Positions 1 to 8,912 of a stretch of DNA of 64,000 bases are shown piece after piece. This stretch comes from Sedimentisphaerales bacterium (lineage in GTDB: Bacteria; Planctomycetota; Phycisphaerae; Sedimentisphaerales; Anaerobacaceae). The stretch lies in NCBI GenBank assembly GCA_029907605.1, contig JARYLO010000001.1, positions 35,040-99,039 of the forward strand, read 5' to 3'. A program made the translations under genes and the position numbers. A model generated the notes under the pieces. That model saw nothing but the letters and a program-made list of their open reading frames with translations. It was not told where the DNA came from and made no database searches. The first letter of the stretch is position 1; each line of letters starts with the position of its first letter.

Positions 1-1
1 C

Positions 2-556
2 TATGTCTCTGAGTGGAATGCCCAGTCCACGGACTGGCGGACTGGCCTGTATGCCGGTGGCCTGCTGAACGCCTTTGAGCGGCAGGGCAAGTACCTCCGG
101 ATCGGGGGGCCAGCCCTGTTCCTGCGCCACACCTCTGCCTCGGGCTGGGACAACGCATTCATCAACTTCGACCACACCGGCTGGTTTCCGGCCCCCAACT
201 ACGTGGTCATGAAGCTTTGGCGCGACCACTATGCCCCATATCGGATCGCCCTAGAAGGCGACCTAGGCCGCTTGAACGTAGTGGCCACCAAGACCGAGGA
301 TGGCCGCAGGATCACCCTCAAACTGGTCAATCCAACCACGCAGGCCGTGGAGCTCACTGCCCGGCTGGCCAGCGGCACCGTATCGAAGACCCGCATGGAG
401 GTGGTCGCGCCAGGCGACCTGTACGCCCGCAACACCCTCGCCAGGCCCAATGCCGTCAGAACGGTCGAGGCACCTGTCCAGCAGGCAAGCGATTCGGTGC
501 GGTGTACCCTGCCGGCCCTGTCCTGTGCAGTGTTGGACATCATCCCAGGCCAGTAG
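2..556 (+). CDS. Alpha-L-arabinofuranosidase, GH51 family (C-terminal part)
   Basis: The frame is open from the window edge, so only the last 184 residues are seen. The visible part starts with Y-V-S-E-W-N followed by a segment reading LYAGGLLNAFER and later WDNAFINFDHTGWFPAPNYVV, which resembles the end of the GH51 catalytic barrel. The Glu in S-E-W-N sits where GH51 enzymes carry their nucleophile (family knowledge). The remaining ~110 residues form the usual C-terminal beta-sandwich, ending in LSCAVLDIIPGQ. GH51 enzymes remove terminal arabinofuranose from arabinan, arabinoxylan or arabinogalactan. The next gene is convergent (a GH2 enzyme), which fits a side-chain-debranching locus. The N-terminus and any signal peptide lie outside the window. 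Confidence 0.8.
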   Translation, partial: YVSEWNAQSTDWRTGLYAGGLLNAFERQGKYLRIGGPALFLRHTSASGWDNAFINFDHTGWFPAPNYVVMKLWRDHYAPYRIALEGDLGRLNVVATKTEDGRRITLKLVNPTTQAVELTARLASGTVSKTRMEVVAPGDLYARNTLARPNAVRTVEAPVQQASDSVRCTLPALSCAVLDIIPGQ

Positions 557-835
557 GTGTGGGGTTACTCGCAGCCTAGTCCATACGGATAAGCGGGCCC
601 GGACTGTCGGCGGATCACCGATATCCCGGTATCCAAGCCTGCTGGGGAGGCGATTGTCTTGGGGCCAGAGGGAATTGAGTTTGTTAAGGCTCGTCAGCTC
701 GTTTCAGTTCATGCGCAACTCGATCAGGCGTTTCAGTTTGCCCAGCGATGTCCGGCCGCAATCCTGCCGATGAGTCCCGCAGGCCAGGCAGGATGCTGGG
801 CTGTGCATCGTATTCCGCCGGCCCTCGCCGCATGT
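557..835. other. Intergenic region between convergent glycosidase genes
   Basis: These 279 bases separate the 3' ends of the GH51 and GH2 genes. I see no convincing terminator hairpin with a T-tract, no tRNA and no coding frame with a plausible start. The reading frames here look like chance openings. Confidence 0.5.
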
Positions 836-3823
836 CTATCGCACGCCGAAGAAAAGGTACACCGTGCGGCTGTAGTAGCCTTTGGCGATGGGCCGGGCGC
901 CACTGGGCCCAAAGACGCCATCATAGGGCCTGGCCTTGCCCCCGCCGTAGCGCTGGGTGTAATCACCCTCTGGCCAGTAGGCTGGGTCGAACTTCTGGCC
1001 GATAGGTGGGATCAGGTCCATGAAAGAGATATCTCCAGGCGGGAATGGGGCCTGGACCGACTCACCTGGCAGGTAATCAGGTGTATATAGTCGCAGAATA
1101 AGGTCACCTTTGGGATCCATCAGTGTGATGCGGCCATCGGTGGTCTCGATCGTGGCCCAGAAGACCGGACCGTGATAGCCACGGAATTCTGGATACTCCC
1201 ACGGTGCATGTCCGGTCATGGACCGGTTGTGGCCCTTCTCCCACAGGCCAAACCTGGCCCCTTCCAGGCGGTTCTTCCAGATCCGGTACGGCCCGCCTCC
1301 GAGCCAACGGATGGCATAGACCAGGCGCTCGGGCAGGTCGAAGCTCACACCAAGGTAATCGACATAACCAGTCCGGTTGTACTCATAATGCAGCTTGACC
1401 CAGCCACTGGGATACAGGGTCCAGCGGATGGTCTTTAGATTGCCACCACTGTAGCGGACCTCGATCGTATGGCCGGCACCATCTGGCTGGTGTGTGATGG
1501 AGGAAACATTGCCCTGTTGACCTCCTGCCATGGCAGGGCCTTTGGATAGGTTTATCAGGCGGACCTTGCCTTCTCCAGGGCGTTCGCGTGCCACCCTGGC
1601 CAGCAGGCCGCTGTTGCAATCGATTGCGATCAGCAGCCGGTCGCTCTCGAGGACGCAGACCTCTCGCCCATCGAGGCCCTCGCGCCGATACTGTACGGCC
1701 TGACCTGAACCGGATTGGACGGTCGCCCGGACCAAATCGCTGGCTGATCGGATCGGCCAGGTCCATGTCATCACATCGCGACCAGTCCAGTCCACAGCCT
1801 GCAGGAGCAATGCATGGTGGGCTGGCCAATCGCGAGGGAGCGGCAAACGAAGTATAGCCCTTTCACCGGGCTGTGCCTCAGGGCCTATTACCTGGCCGGT
1901 TGCGGCAATGTGTTCCTCAGCAGTTTGATCCAGTGGGCCTGTCCAGTCGAGGATTTGCCACCGAAAGGTTACGCGGCTCAGGTCTGTCATGTCGTAGCGG
2001 TTCTCCACCTCGATCTGGCCGTCGAAGTCGGCTGGTAGCGCCTTCATGGCTATGTAGACAGGCGACCAGATCTCCTTTATGGCATAGAAGGACCCTTCCT
2101 TCTGGCGGTAGGGTCCTACGATGCCATCTGGTGCATCGGTCAGGTGGGTGTCGATGATCCCGTGGCGGTCTGGCCTACGGATGCCCTCGTCGGCAAAGGC
2201 CCAGGTGAAGCCACCAGCAGAGGTCTTGTGGCTCCGCATCACGGCCCAAAAGTCGGCCAGGCCTGCACCATGGCCGCCGTCGTATAGACCGTGAAGCATC
2301 TCTGTGGGCATGTAGATGGCCCCACAGCCATTGCCGGGCAGTTGACCACTTGCTGTAGACCTTTGACGGAGGACCTCCTCTGGCCGCTCGAGCAGGTCGA
2401 TCAATTCGAAGTACTTTGGGTAGTGCTTGGTGATGACATTATTATGGATCCAGGTCTTCTGCTCGCCAGGTATCAGGACAGGACGCCTCTGGGGGTCGTG
2501 GGCGGTGAACTCGGCATTGAGGTTCATGTTGGTACCGCCCTCGTTGCCGTTGAGCCAGAAGATCACCGAGGGATGGTTGCGGTCACGCTCGACCATCTGC
2601 CGCACAAGCCGCCAGCCAATCTCCTCGCTATAGGCCCAGTGCCATCCAGCCAGTTCCTCCAAAACGTATAGGCCCAGTTCATCACAGACCTCCACGAACG
2701 ATTTATCGGGTGGGTAGTGCGAGGTGCGGACCGCGTTCATATTCATCTCCTTCATGAGCCTAACATCCAGCTCATCTACAGCCCTGCTGACGGTCCTGCC
2801 AGTATCGGGCCAGAATGTATGCCGGTTGGTCCCCTTGAACATAACCCGTCGGCCATTGATGAAGATCCCCTCGCCAGGCCGGATCTCCACCGTGCGGAAA
2901 CCGAAGCGTTCGGTCTCGAGGTGGATCAATCGCGCGCCTGCCAGCAGCTCCATCCTGGCCCAATAAAGGTTGGGCGACTCTGCACTCCACGGCCTGGGGC
3001 TGGTCAGATGCGTGCGGACGGTCGCGTTGTCCTGGCCTGCCTGTAGCACTGCCTCGATGGCCTGGCTGACGGGATTGCCGTCAGCATCCAGGAGTGTCAC
3101 CCGCAGCAGGTCGGCCTGCCGGATGCCGCCCAGTTCGGCGGTCAGTTCGAACCGGCCATCTGCCTCTGCCACGATCGCACACTGGCGGATGTGTTCTGCA
3201 GGCCGCGCGACCAGGTATACTGGCCGGTAGATGCCACCGAAGATCCAATAGTCGCCAGCCCGTTCGGCCTCGTTGATGGTAGGGTCGCTGGACATCTTGC
3301 TGACCTTGACCTCCAGCCGGTTGACCCCACCATACACCAGCAGGTCACTGACGTCGTACTTGAAGCGGTAGAAGCCACCTTGGTGGATGGGCCCTGCGGA
3401 TCGGCCGTTGAGCCTGACCTCGGTGTCGGTAAAGACCCCTTCAAAGACCAGCTCTACCTGACGCCCTTTCCAGGCATCTGGTACCGCGAATGTGTGCCGA
3501 TAGATCCCCTGTTCGTTGGCACGACCGTAAAAAAGACCATCCTTTGGTAAATCACGGCCATAGTTAAAGGTCCCGAAGCCCTCGGTCTCCCAGCAGGAAG
3601 GCACAGGGATCGTGGTCCAAGAGCCACTATTGCGACCGGCCGTGCAGTAGAACTCCCATTCGACGCGGTGGTCCTTGTCTGTGCCTGAGAGATATTGGAT
3701 CTGGGTCTGGACCGATGGATCGGCAGGCAAGTGGCTGGTCCTGCCAAAGAGGGGATTCCAGGTGGCTAGCATTGCAAGCCAGATAATCAAATACCAAGGT
3801 CGGCCTGCCGAAAATATCAACAT
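836..3823 (-). CDS. Secreted glycoside hydrolase family 2 protein (beta-galactosidase-like)
   Basis: A 995-residue protein. I start it at the ATG at 3823, not at an upstream in-frame ATG, because GGAG lies just upstream and the N-terminus then reads as a signal peptide (MLIFSAGRPWYLIIWLAMLA). Residues ~45-210 form a GH2 sugar-binding jelly roll (ending GGIYRPVYLV), ~215-310 an immunoglobulin-like domain, and ~315 onward the TIM barrel. The barrel contains FKGTNRHTFWPDTGR, RTSHYPP and IFWLNGNEGG, where E428 should be the acid/base residue. About 350 further residues follow, including a beta-galactosidase small-chain-like region. GH2 covers beta-galactosidase, beta-mannosidase and beta-glucuronidase; beta-galactosidase is favoured but unproven. 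The gene is divergent from the XylR-type regulator, which may control it. Confidence 0.82.
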   Translation of the reverse strand: MLIFSAGRPWYLIIWLAMLATWNPLFGRTSHLPADPSVQTQIQYLSGTDKDHRVEWEFYCTAGRNSGSWTTIPVPSCWETEGFGTFNYGRDLPKDGLFYGRANEQGIYRHTFAVPDAWKGRQVELVFEGVFTDTEVRLNGRSAGPIHQGGFYRFKYDVSDLLVYGGVNRLEVKVSKMSSDPTINEAERAGDYWIFGGIYRPVYLVARPAEHIRQCAIVAEADGRFELTAELGGIRQADLLRVTLLDADGNPVSQAIEAVLQAGQDNATVRTHLTSPRPWSAESPNLYWARMELLAGARLIHLETERFGFRTVEIRPGEGIFINGRRVMFKGTNRHTFWPDTGRTVSRAVDELDVRLMKEMNMNAVRTSHYPPDKSFVEVCDELGLYVLEELAGWHWAYSEEIGWRLVRQMVERDRNHPSVIFWLNGNEGGTNMNLNAEFTAHDPQRRPVLIPGEQKTWIHNNVITKHYPKYFELIDLLERPEEVLRQRSTASGQLPGNGCGAIYMPTEMLHGLYDGGHGAGLADFWAVMRSHKTSAGGFTWAFADEGIRRPDRHGIIDTHLTDAPDGIVGPYRQKEGSFYAIKEIWSPVYIAMKALPADFDGQIEVENRYDMTDLSRVTFRWQILDWTGPLDQTAEEHIAATGQVIGPEAQPGERAILRLPLPRDWPAHHALLLQAVDWTGRDVMTWTWPIRSASDLVRATVQSGSGQAVQYRREGLDGREVCVLESDRLLIAIDCNSGLLARVARERPGEGKVRLINLSKGPAMAGGQQGNVSSITHQPDGAGHTIEVRYSGGNLKTIRWTLYPSGWVKLHYEYNRTGYVDYLGVSFDLPERLVYAIRWLGGGPYRIWKNRLEGARFGLWEKGHNRSMTGHAPWEYPEFRGYHGPVFWATIETTDGRITLMDPKGDLILRLYTPDYLPGESVQAPFPPGDISFMDLIPPIGQKFDPAYWPEGDYTQRYGGGKARPYDGVFGPSGARPIAKGYYSRTVYLFFGVR

Positions 3824-4194
3824 GGTAGGTCTCCATTCAAATGTTATTATTCGCCAAAGGGATGGGTTATGCCTCTTGGTAGCTGCAGTCTTCAGCCCAG
3901 TTGGGATGGCAGTCCTGTCTTGAGACCTTGATGTGGTCAGCATGTGGGAGATGATAAGCAGATCTATCGATGGTGATCAAGGGATAGCACGAGGGTCTTT
4001 GGGCCGGTTTCTTGCATATTTGGTTGACTGGCCGTTGAAATGCAGCTACGTAGTGTCTTGTTTGGACCTGTTGGCCGGTAAGGAACACTGAGGTGGTAGA
4101 CCGGACTCTATGTTTGTGGACAGTGGTGATCATGTCTATGTGCGATCGGACGGCCATGTCTTTTATTGGATAGGCATGGGTACATGAGAACGCC
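3824..4194. promoter_or_regulatory. Divergent control region between GH2 gene and XylR-type regulator
   Basis: This 371-base region lies between two divergently transcribed genes, so it must hold both promoters. The heptamer CATGTCT occurs at 4131-4137 and again at 4155-4161, 24 bases apart. That is a possible regulator half-site pair just before the regulator start, but it is short. A plus-strand TTGACT at about 4024 has only a poor -10 partner. I found no riboswitch-like structure or small gene here. Confidence 0.3.
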
Positions 4195-5352
4195 ATGAAG
4201 AGGATACGCAAGATAGTGATGCTCCTTAACCCTTCTCGGAACTACACCAGAGGTCTGATCAGGGGTATTGCCAAGTATGCCCATCTACAGAGCGATTGGG
4301 TCTTCTATCGCCCATTGCACTATAGGGAGCCTACGCCAGAGCGGAGTCTGGTAGAGATCCTGCAGGAGTTGAGGCCCCACGGTATATTCATGCGCGAGCC
4401 GGAGCGGACGGAGGAGATCATAGCGTTGGGTATTCCTACCGTCTCCTATCCGTACACGGTAGAGCTCATCCCTGGTGTTGCCAACGTTGCTGCCGACCAC
4501 ATGGCGATCGGACAGATGGCTGCAAGGCACTTTCTGGAAAGGGGATTCCAGCATTTCGCCTATAACGGGTTTGACGATTGGTGGTGGTCTCGCAAGCGTA
4601 GGGAAGGCTTTTGCGGGGTAGTGAGGGAGGCTGGATACGAAACTCACGTCTACGAGCTACCGCCAAAGGACCGCCGTACCTGGGATAAGGAGCTACCTGC
4701 GATCGGTCGGTGGCTGAAGTCCTTACCCTTGCCGGTTGGACTGATGGCATGTAACGACGATCGTGCGGAGCTGATCATTGAGGCATGTAGGGCGGTTGGC
4801 CTGAGCGTGCCTGATCAGGTGGCAGTTGTGGGTGTGGATAATGACCCGCTTATCTGTGAACTGTGTAGCCCTCCTCTTTCCAGCGTCTCCCTAGGACTCG
4901 AGAAGGCAGGATATGAGAGTGCTGCCCTTCTGGACCAGATGATCAGGGACAGGACCGTAAGGCCAAGGACCATATACATAGAGCCTACCCACGTGGAGAC
5001 CAGATTATCCAGTGACACCGTGGCTGTGACGGATGAGTATGTTGCTGCGGCCGTAAGGTTCATCAGGGACAATAGCCGACGCAGTATCACTGCAAAGGAG
5101 GTGGCCGATGGAGTATTGCTGTGCAGGCGTGCCCTTGAGAAGCGATTTCGGCGTATCCTGGGCAAGTCCATACATGATGAGATAAGGCGAGTCAGGATAG
5201 AGATCATAACGAGGATGTTGATGGATAGGCACCTGAGGATCTCCGACATTGCCGAGGCCTTAGGGTTCCCATCTACATCCCATCTTTCGCGTTACTTCAG
5301 GAGCCAGATGGGTATCAGTCCACTGGAATATCGGGCCAAACACTTGGCCTGA
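4195..5352 (+). CDS. XylR-type transcriptional regulator (sugar-binding domain + AraC HTH)
   Basis: A 385-residue regulator. Residues ~5-275 are a LacI/periplasmic-binding-protein fold: LLNPSRNYTRGLIRGIAKYA at the start, ACNDDRAELIIEACR in the middle and VAVVGVDNDPLICELCSPPLSSVSL near the end. Residues ~285-385 are an AraC-type double helix-turn-helix (VRIEIITRMLM, ISDIAEALGFPSTSHLSRYFRSQMGISPLEYR). There is no LacI-type N-terminal HTH. This is the XylR architecture, widespread in Planctomycetota, where a bound sugar changes DNA looping. The effector is probably a monosaccharide released by the neighbouring enzymes, but the sequence does not say which. The targets are likely the divergent GH2 gene and the downstream exoenzyme genes. 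Confidence 0.85.
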   Translation: MKRIRKIVMLLNPSRNYTRGLIRGIAKYAHLQSDWVFYRPLHYREPTPERSLVEILQELRPHGIFMREPERTEEIIALGIPTVSYPYTVELIPGVANVAADHMAIGQMAARHFLERGFQHFAYNGFDDWWWSRKRREGFCGVVREAGYETHVYELPPKDRRTWDKELPAIGRWLKSLPLPVGLMACNDDRAELIIEACRAVGLSVPDQVAVVGVDNDPLICELCSPPLSSVSLGLEKAGYESAALLDQMIRDRTVRPRTIYIEPTHVETRLSSDTVAVTDEYVAAAVRFIRDNSRRSITAKEVADGVLLCRRALEKRFRRILGKSIHDEIRRVRIEIITRMLMDRHLRISDIAEALGFPSTSHLSRYFRSQMGISPLEYRAKHLA

Positions 5353-5458
5353 CCAGGCGTGTTGATCGAACTAGGGCTGGCAATGTGGTCACTCCATGTG
5401 TTAAGATGGCTTCTGATGACAGAATTGTCCAGCATTGACAAACCTCTAGGTATGGGCC

Positions 5459-6265
5459 ATGTGGCAGAGGTTGGTGTCGGCAACCTGTTGGCGTGACTGC
5501 CTTGTGCGAAGGCCTAAGGCCTTTACCCTAATTGAATTGTTAGTAGTCATTGCGATCATTGCGATATTGATTGCAATCCTGTTGCCGGCCCTTGGCCGGG
5601 CCAGGGAGCAGGGCAAGCGGGCGGTCTGCCTGAGCAACCTGACCCAGTTGATGAAGGGCTGGATCATGTATGCAGATGACAATGACGACAGGATCCCCTT
5701 TGCCAATCCCCAACACCCCCTAGGGTGGGTAAGATATTATCCTGATGATTCGGGTCTGGAAGAACAGACCCAGGATAGGATCCGCACTGGCAGGTTGTTC
5801 CCATATTGCCACAACGTGAAGCTGTATAAGTGCCCTACTGGCGTGCGAGGCGAGGCAGTGACGTATTCTATCCCCGATGCAATGAATGGGTATGATGGCG
5901 TGCCTGGGACAAAGGATCTGATGATCTACCGCCGCCAACAGATCAGGAATGCCTCCAGCCGCATCGTGTTCCTGGATGAGGGTCGCCTGAGTACTAACAG
6001 TTGGACGATCTGGTACGATCAGGAGCGGTGGTGGGACCAGATCACGGCACGCCATGGTGATGGTACCAATCTTGCCTTTGCCGATGGTCACAGTGAGTAC
6101 TGGAAATGGAAGGATGGGCGGACGCTGAAGGTGGCCAAGGCGGACTTTGCTTGGTGGCAGGGTATTGGCCGAAAAAGCAGCGAGGCAACCCAGCCCGGCA
6201 ATCCTGACCTACATGCAGTACAGAGGGGCTGCTGGGGTAAGCTGGGTTATAGCCCTGGCAATTGA
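5459..6265 (+). CDS. Prepilin-type N-terminal methylation domain protein (H-X9-DG type)
   Basis: A 268-residue protein. [18 protein letters not shown] is a classic class III prepilin signal followed by the membrane helix that packs into a pilus or type II secretion pseudopilus. The soluble part ends with [13 protein letters not shown], matching the H-X9-DG signature of the large pseudopilin-like families expanded in Planctomycetota. The ATG at 5459 gives an unusually long 31-residue leader before the processing site and has no clear SD. An in-frame GTG at 5504 would give the short basic leader VRRPKA and is a real alternative. Function is unknown; the position within a carbohydrate locus suggests a surface role tied to substrate contact or secretion. 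Confidence 0.8.
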   Translation: MWQRLVSATCWRDCLVRRPKAFTLIELLVVIAIIAILIAILLPALGRAREQGKRAVCLSNLTQLMKGWIMYADDNDDRIPFANPQHPLGWVRYYPDDSGLEEQTQDRIRTGRLFPYCHNVKLYKCPTGVRGEAVTYSIPDAMNGYDGVPGTKDLMIYRRQQIRNASSRIVFLDEGRLSTNSWTIWYDQERWWDQITARHGDGTNLAFADGHSEYWKWKDGRTLKVAKADFAWWQGIGRKSSEATQPGNPDLHAVQRGCWGKLGYSPGN

Positions 6266-6372
6266 ACCAGGGATAGGTACAAGCCGGGCCAGAGATATCA
6301 GGGCCAGCTGCTGATCGTGCGGGAGGTACGCGGGAGATGTGAGTATGCTTCGTGGCTGTGGCCGGTGGTAGG

Positions 6373-6405
6373 TTCGCAAAATGATCGGTGGATTTTCGCA
6401 AAATG
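6373..6405 (+). promoter_or_regulatory. Perfect 11-bp direct repeat, candidate AraC-family operator
   Basis: TTCGCAAAATG occurs twice, at 6373-6383 and 6395-6405, a start-to-start distance of 22 bases or about two helical turns. AraC-family regulators commonly bind direct repeats with close to this spacing (family knowledge), and a XylR-type AraC-fold regulator is encoded 1 kb upstream. The repeat lies about 160 bases before the 6568 start. The rest of the 300-base gap (6266-6567) shows no gene. The operator call is inference. Confidence 0.4.
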
Positions 6406-6567
6406 GTATGGCATTAGGGCTTTTGATTGACGAAGAATATGTGGAGGTGTCGAAGGCCTTGGCCTGATGACCAGAGATCGTCTGGGCCTGCTGGCCCTTC
6501 AAACTGCAATGAGGGCATAAGTGTAAGTGAAAGAAGATGCGACAAAGATCTTTTTGGAGGAGCAGCC

Positions 6568-8847
6568 ATGTGGAACAAGGTAGTATTTGCAGTCGCGTGT
6601 ATAGTGCTGACATGGGGCGGTCTTGTGCAGGCCGAGGCGGACAGCAAGACCGCGGCGTTGATCGTCAGCTCCGCTGACCTATCTAGAGGCTTTGATCAGG
6701 CCTTGTATGACCGCCTGGTCAAGCTTGGGTTTGAGGTCACGGTCGTGGTCCAGGGTGATATCGGAGGGACCTTCACCCGCGATATGGCGGATACCTATGA
6801 CCTGTTGCTGATCTCGGAGTCAATAAGCTCCAGCATGGCAGATCCGCTTATCGGCACCACTGCAGCGGTGATACACAACGAGGCCTATGGCTGGGACAAT
6901 TGGAGATTCACTACCCCGATCAACATCCATTGGGCCTCAGGCAGTATGGTAGAGATAGTCAATACCTCCCATCCGATCGCCAAGATGGCTGGGGTCAAGA
7001 TGGGCCCTATGGATTTCTTCACTATCCCAGCCGCATGGACGGTCGATTCGGTCGTTGCGCTTGCCCCAGGTGCTGAGCTGATTGCCAAGTTCAATGATGG
7101 CGGTACCGATGTGGCGATCATCTTCGCGATCGAAAAGGGTGCACCGCTGGCAGATGGGAGCGTGGCGTTGAATCGGATAGTCGGCTTTAGTATACCTGGC
7201 AACAATCCTTATACTGCAGATGCCATGTCTGACAGGGCATGGGCCCTGTTTGATGCAGCGGTCCGCTGGGCAACCTATGCTGCTAGTCCTGAGGTCGCCA
7301 AGGACCCAAGCCCCCCTGATACGGCGGTGGATGTGGCGACAGACGTGGCGCTTAGTTGGACACCAGGGGTATTTGCCTATAAGCACAATGTATATCTAGG
7401 TACCAATTTTGATGATGTCAATGAGGGCAATGCCTTGGTCAGTGCCGCTCAGGATGCCAACTGGTATCATCCAGGGCCGCTTGAGTTTGGCCGGACATAT
7501 TACTGGCGTGTGGATGAGATCAATGCACCACCGGATCTTACGGTATTCAGAGGAGATGTGTGGAGTTTTACCACCGAGCCTTATTCCTATCCTATCGGGG
7601 CCATAAAGGCGACTGCCTCCAGCTCCCACAGTGATAATGCAGGCCCCGAGAAGACCGTGGATGGATCAGGCCTGAACAAGTCTGACCAGCATGATACCGA
7701 TGGGCAGCACATGTGGCTAAGTGGCATTGGCCAGGAGGGGCCTGTCTGGATCCAGTTTGAGTTCAATATGCCATACAAACTCCATCAGATGTGGGTGTGG
7801 AACTCAAACCATGCATTGGAGCCGCTGGTTGGTCTAGGCATAAAGACTGCCAAGATTGAGTATTCACTAGATGGTATTAGCTGGACCGCACTGGGCGAGG
7901 TGACAGAGTTTGCACAGGCCACCGGTTCTGACGACTATGAGCACAACACCACGGTCGACCTGGGCGGCATTGTGGCAAGGTTCGTTAGGATCACCTGTAT
8001 CGATAGCTGGAGTGGTCGCAAGCAATATGGCCTCAGCGAGGTCAGGTTCTACTACATCCCGGTACAAGCTCGTTATCCAGAACCTGCTGATGGTATGACC
8101 GGCGTCATGCCTGATGTGGTCTTGAGATGGCGGCCAGGGCGTGAGGCGGTATCGCACGAGGTATACCTTGGCACCGCGCCCGATGCCCTCGCCTTGGTAG
8201 ATACGACTACGACCAGCAGCTACAGTCCTGTTGGGTTGTTGCTAGGCAAGCAGTATTTCTGGCGCATCGATGAGGTCAATGCTACGGCTGTGCCTAGCAG
8301 GTGGCAAGGGCCGGTATGGAGTTTTGCGACCGGTTATCTGGTTGTGGATGATTTTGAGAGGTACATCAATACCTCTCCTAACCGCGTATTCCAGACATGG
8401 ATCGACGGATTAGGTTATACTGACCCAGCCCCAGGTAACCCAGGCAATGGCACAGGCGCTATAGTGGGTTATGATCCGGGCAAGGGCAATATCATGGAGA
8501 CCACCATTGTCCATGGTGGCAGTAAGTCGATGCCGTTTATGTATGATGGTCTGTCCGAGGCCACGCGGACATTTGATTCGCCGCAGGACTGGACCAAGTA
8601 CGGCATCAAGACCTTGGTGGTGCATTTCTACGGCAAGGCCGACAATCTTGCAGGCGAGCTTTACGTAAAGATCAATGGTACCAAGGTCTCCTACGGAGGT
8701 GATGCTGCGGACCTGTCTGCAGGGCAGTGGAAGCAGTGGGAGATAGACCTAACGTCGGTGGTAGGTCTGGCGGCGGTCAAGACGCTGACGATAGGGATCT
8801 CTTCGGGCAAAGGGATCTTGTTTATCGACGATATACAATTGAGGTAA
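6568..8847 (+). CDS. Secreted modular protein with GATase-like, FN3-like and discoidin domains
   Basis: A 759-residue protein. An earlier in-frame ATG exists, but the one at 6568 follows GGAGG and opens a signal peptide (MWNKVVFAVACIVLTW... cleaved near VQAEA). Residues ~28-235 look like a GATase/ThuA-type Rossmann fold. Residues ~238-340 form a fibronectin-III-like module with WRVDEINAP. Residues ~341-500 form an F5/8C discoidin module (WIQFEFNMPYKLHQMWVWN). Residues ~500-592 are a second FN3-like module (FWRIDEVNAT). The rest is a beta-sandwich beginning VVDDFERYINT, a domain often seen at the C-terminus of Phycisphaerae exoproteins. No catalytic signature is clear; I infer carbohydrate binding. 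The partial gene at 62456 has the same FN3-discoidin pair. Confidence 0.75.
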   Translation: MWNKVVFAVACIVLTWGGLVQAEADSKTAALIVSSADLSRGFDQALYDRLVKLGFEVTVVVQGDIGGTFTRDMADTYDLLLISESISSSMADPLIGTTAAVIHNEAYGWDNWRFTTPINIHWASGSMVEIVNTSHPIAKMAGVKMGPMDFFTIPAAWTVDSVVALAPGAELIAKFNDGGTDVAIIFAIEKGAPLADGSVALNRIVGFSIPGNNPYTADAMSDRAWALFDAAVRWATYAASPEVAKDPSPPDTAVDVATDVALSWTPGVFAYKHNVYLGTNFDDVNEGNALVSAAQDANWYHPGPLEFGRTYYWRVDEINAPPDLTVFRGDVWSFTTEPYSYPIGAIKATASSSHSDNAGPEKTVDGSGLNKSDQHDTDGQHMWLSGIGQEGPVWIQFEFNMPYKLHQMWVWNSNHALEPLVGLGIKTAKIEYSLDGISWTALGEVTEFAQATGSDDYEHNTTVDLGGIVARFVRITCIDSWSGRKQYGLSEVRFYYIPVQARYPEPADGMTGVMPDVVLRWRPGREAVSHEVYLGTAPDALALVDTTTTSSYSPVGLLLGKQYFWRIDEVNATAVPSRWQGPVWSFATGYLVVDDFERYINTSPNRVFQTWIDGLGYTDPAPGNPGNGTGAIVGYDPGKGNIMETTIVHGGSKSMPFMYDGLSEATRTFDSPQDWTKYGIKTLVVHFYGKADNLAGELYVKINGTKVSYGGDAADLSAGQWKQWEIDLTSVVGLAAVKTLTIGISSGKGILFIDDIQLR

Positions 8848-8912
8848 TCTGATCAGGTCCGGAGATCGAACGGTGTATGCCTGATATATAATGGTGTATC
8901 TGCCCGTATGCG

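Noticed and set aside
836..1090. Plus-strand ORF overlapping the GH2 gene end
   Set aside because: It lies antisense to the C-terminal coding region of a well-supported enzyme and has no recognisable domain.
3824..3943. Longer start for the GH2 gene
   Set aside because: It would put 40 polar residues before an obvious signal peptide and ignores the GGAG before the ATG at 3823.
4024..4052. TTGACT-based promoter for the XylR-type gene
   Set aside because: The -10 partner at 17-base spacing, TACGTA, is too weak to support a call.
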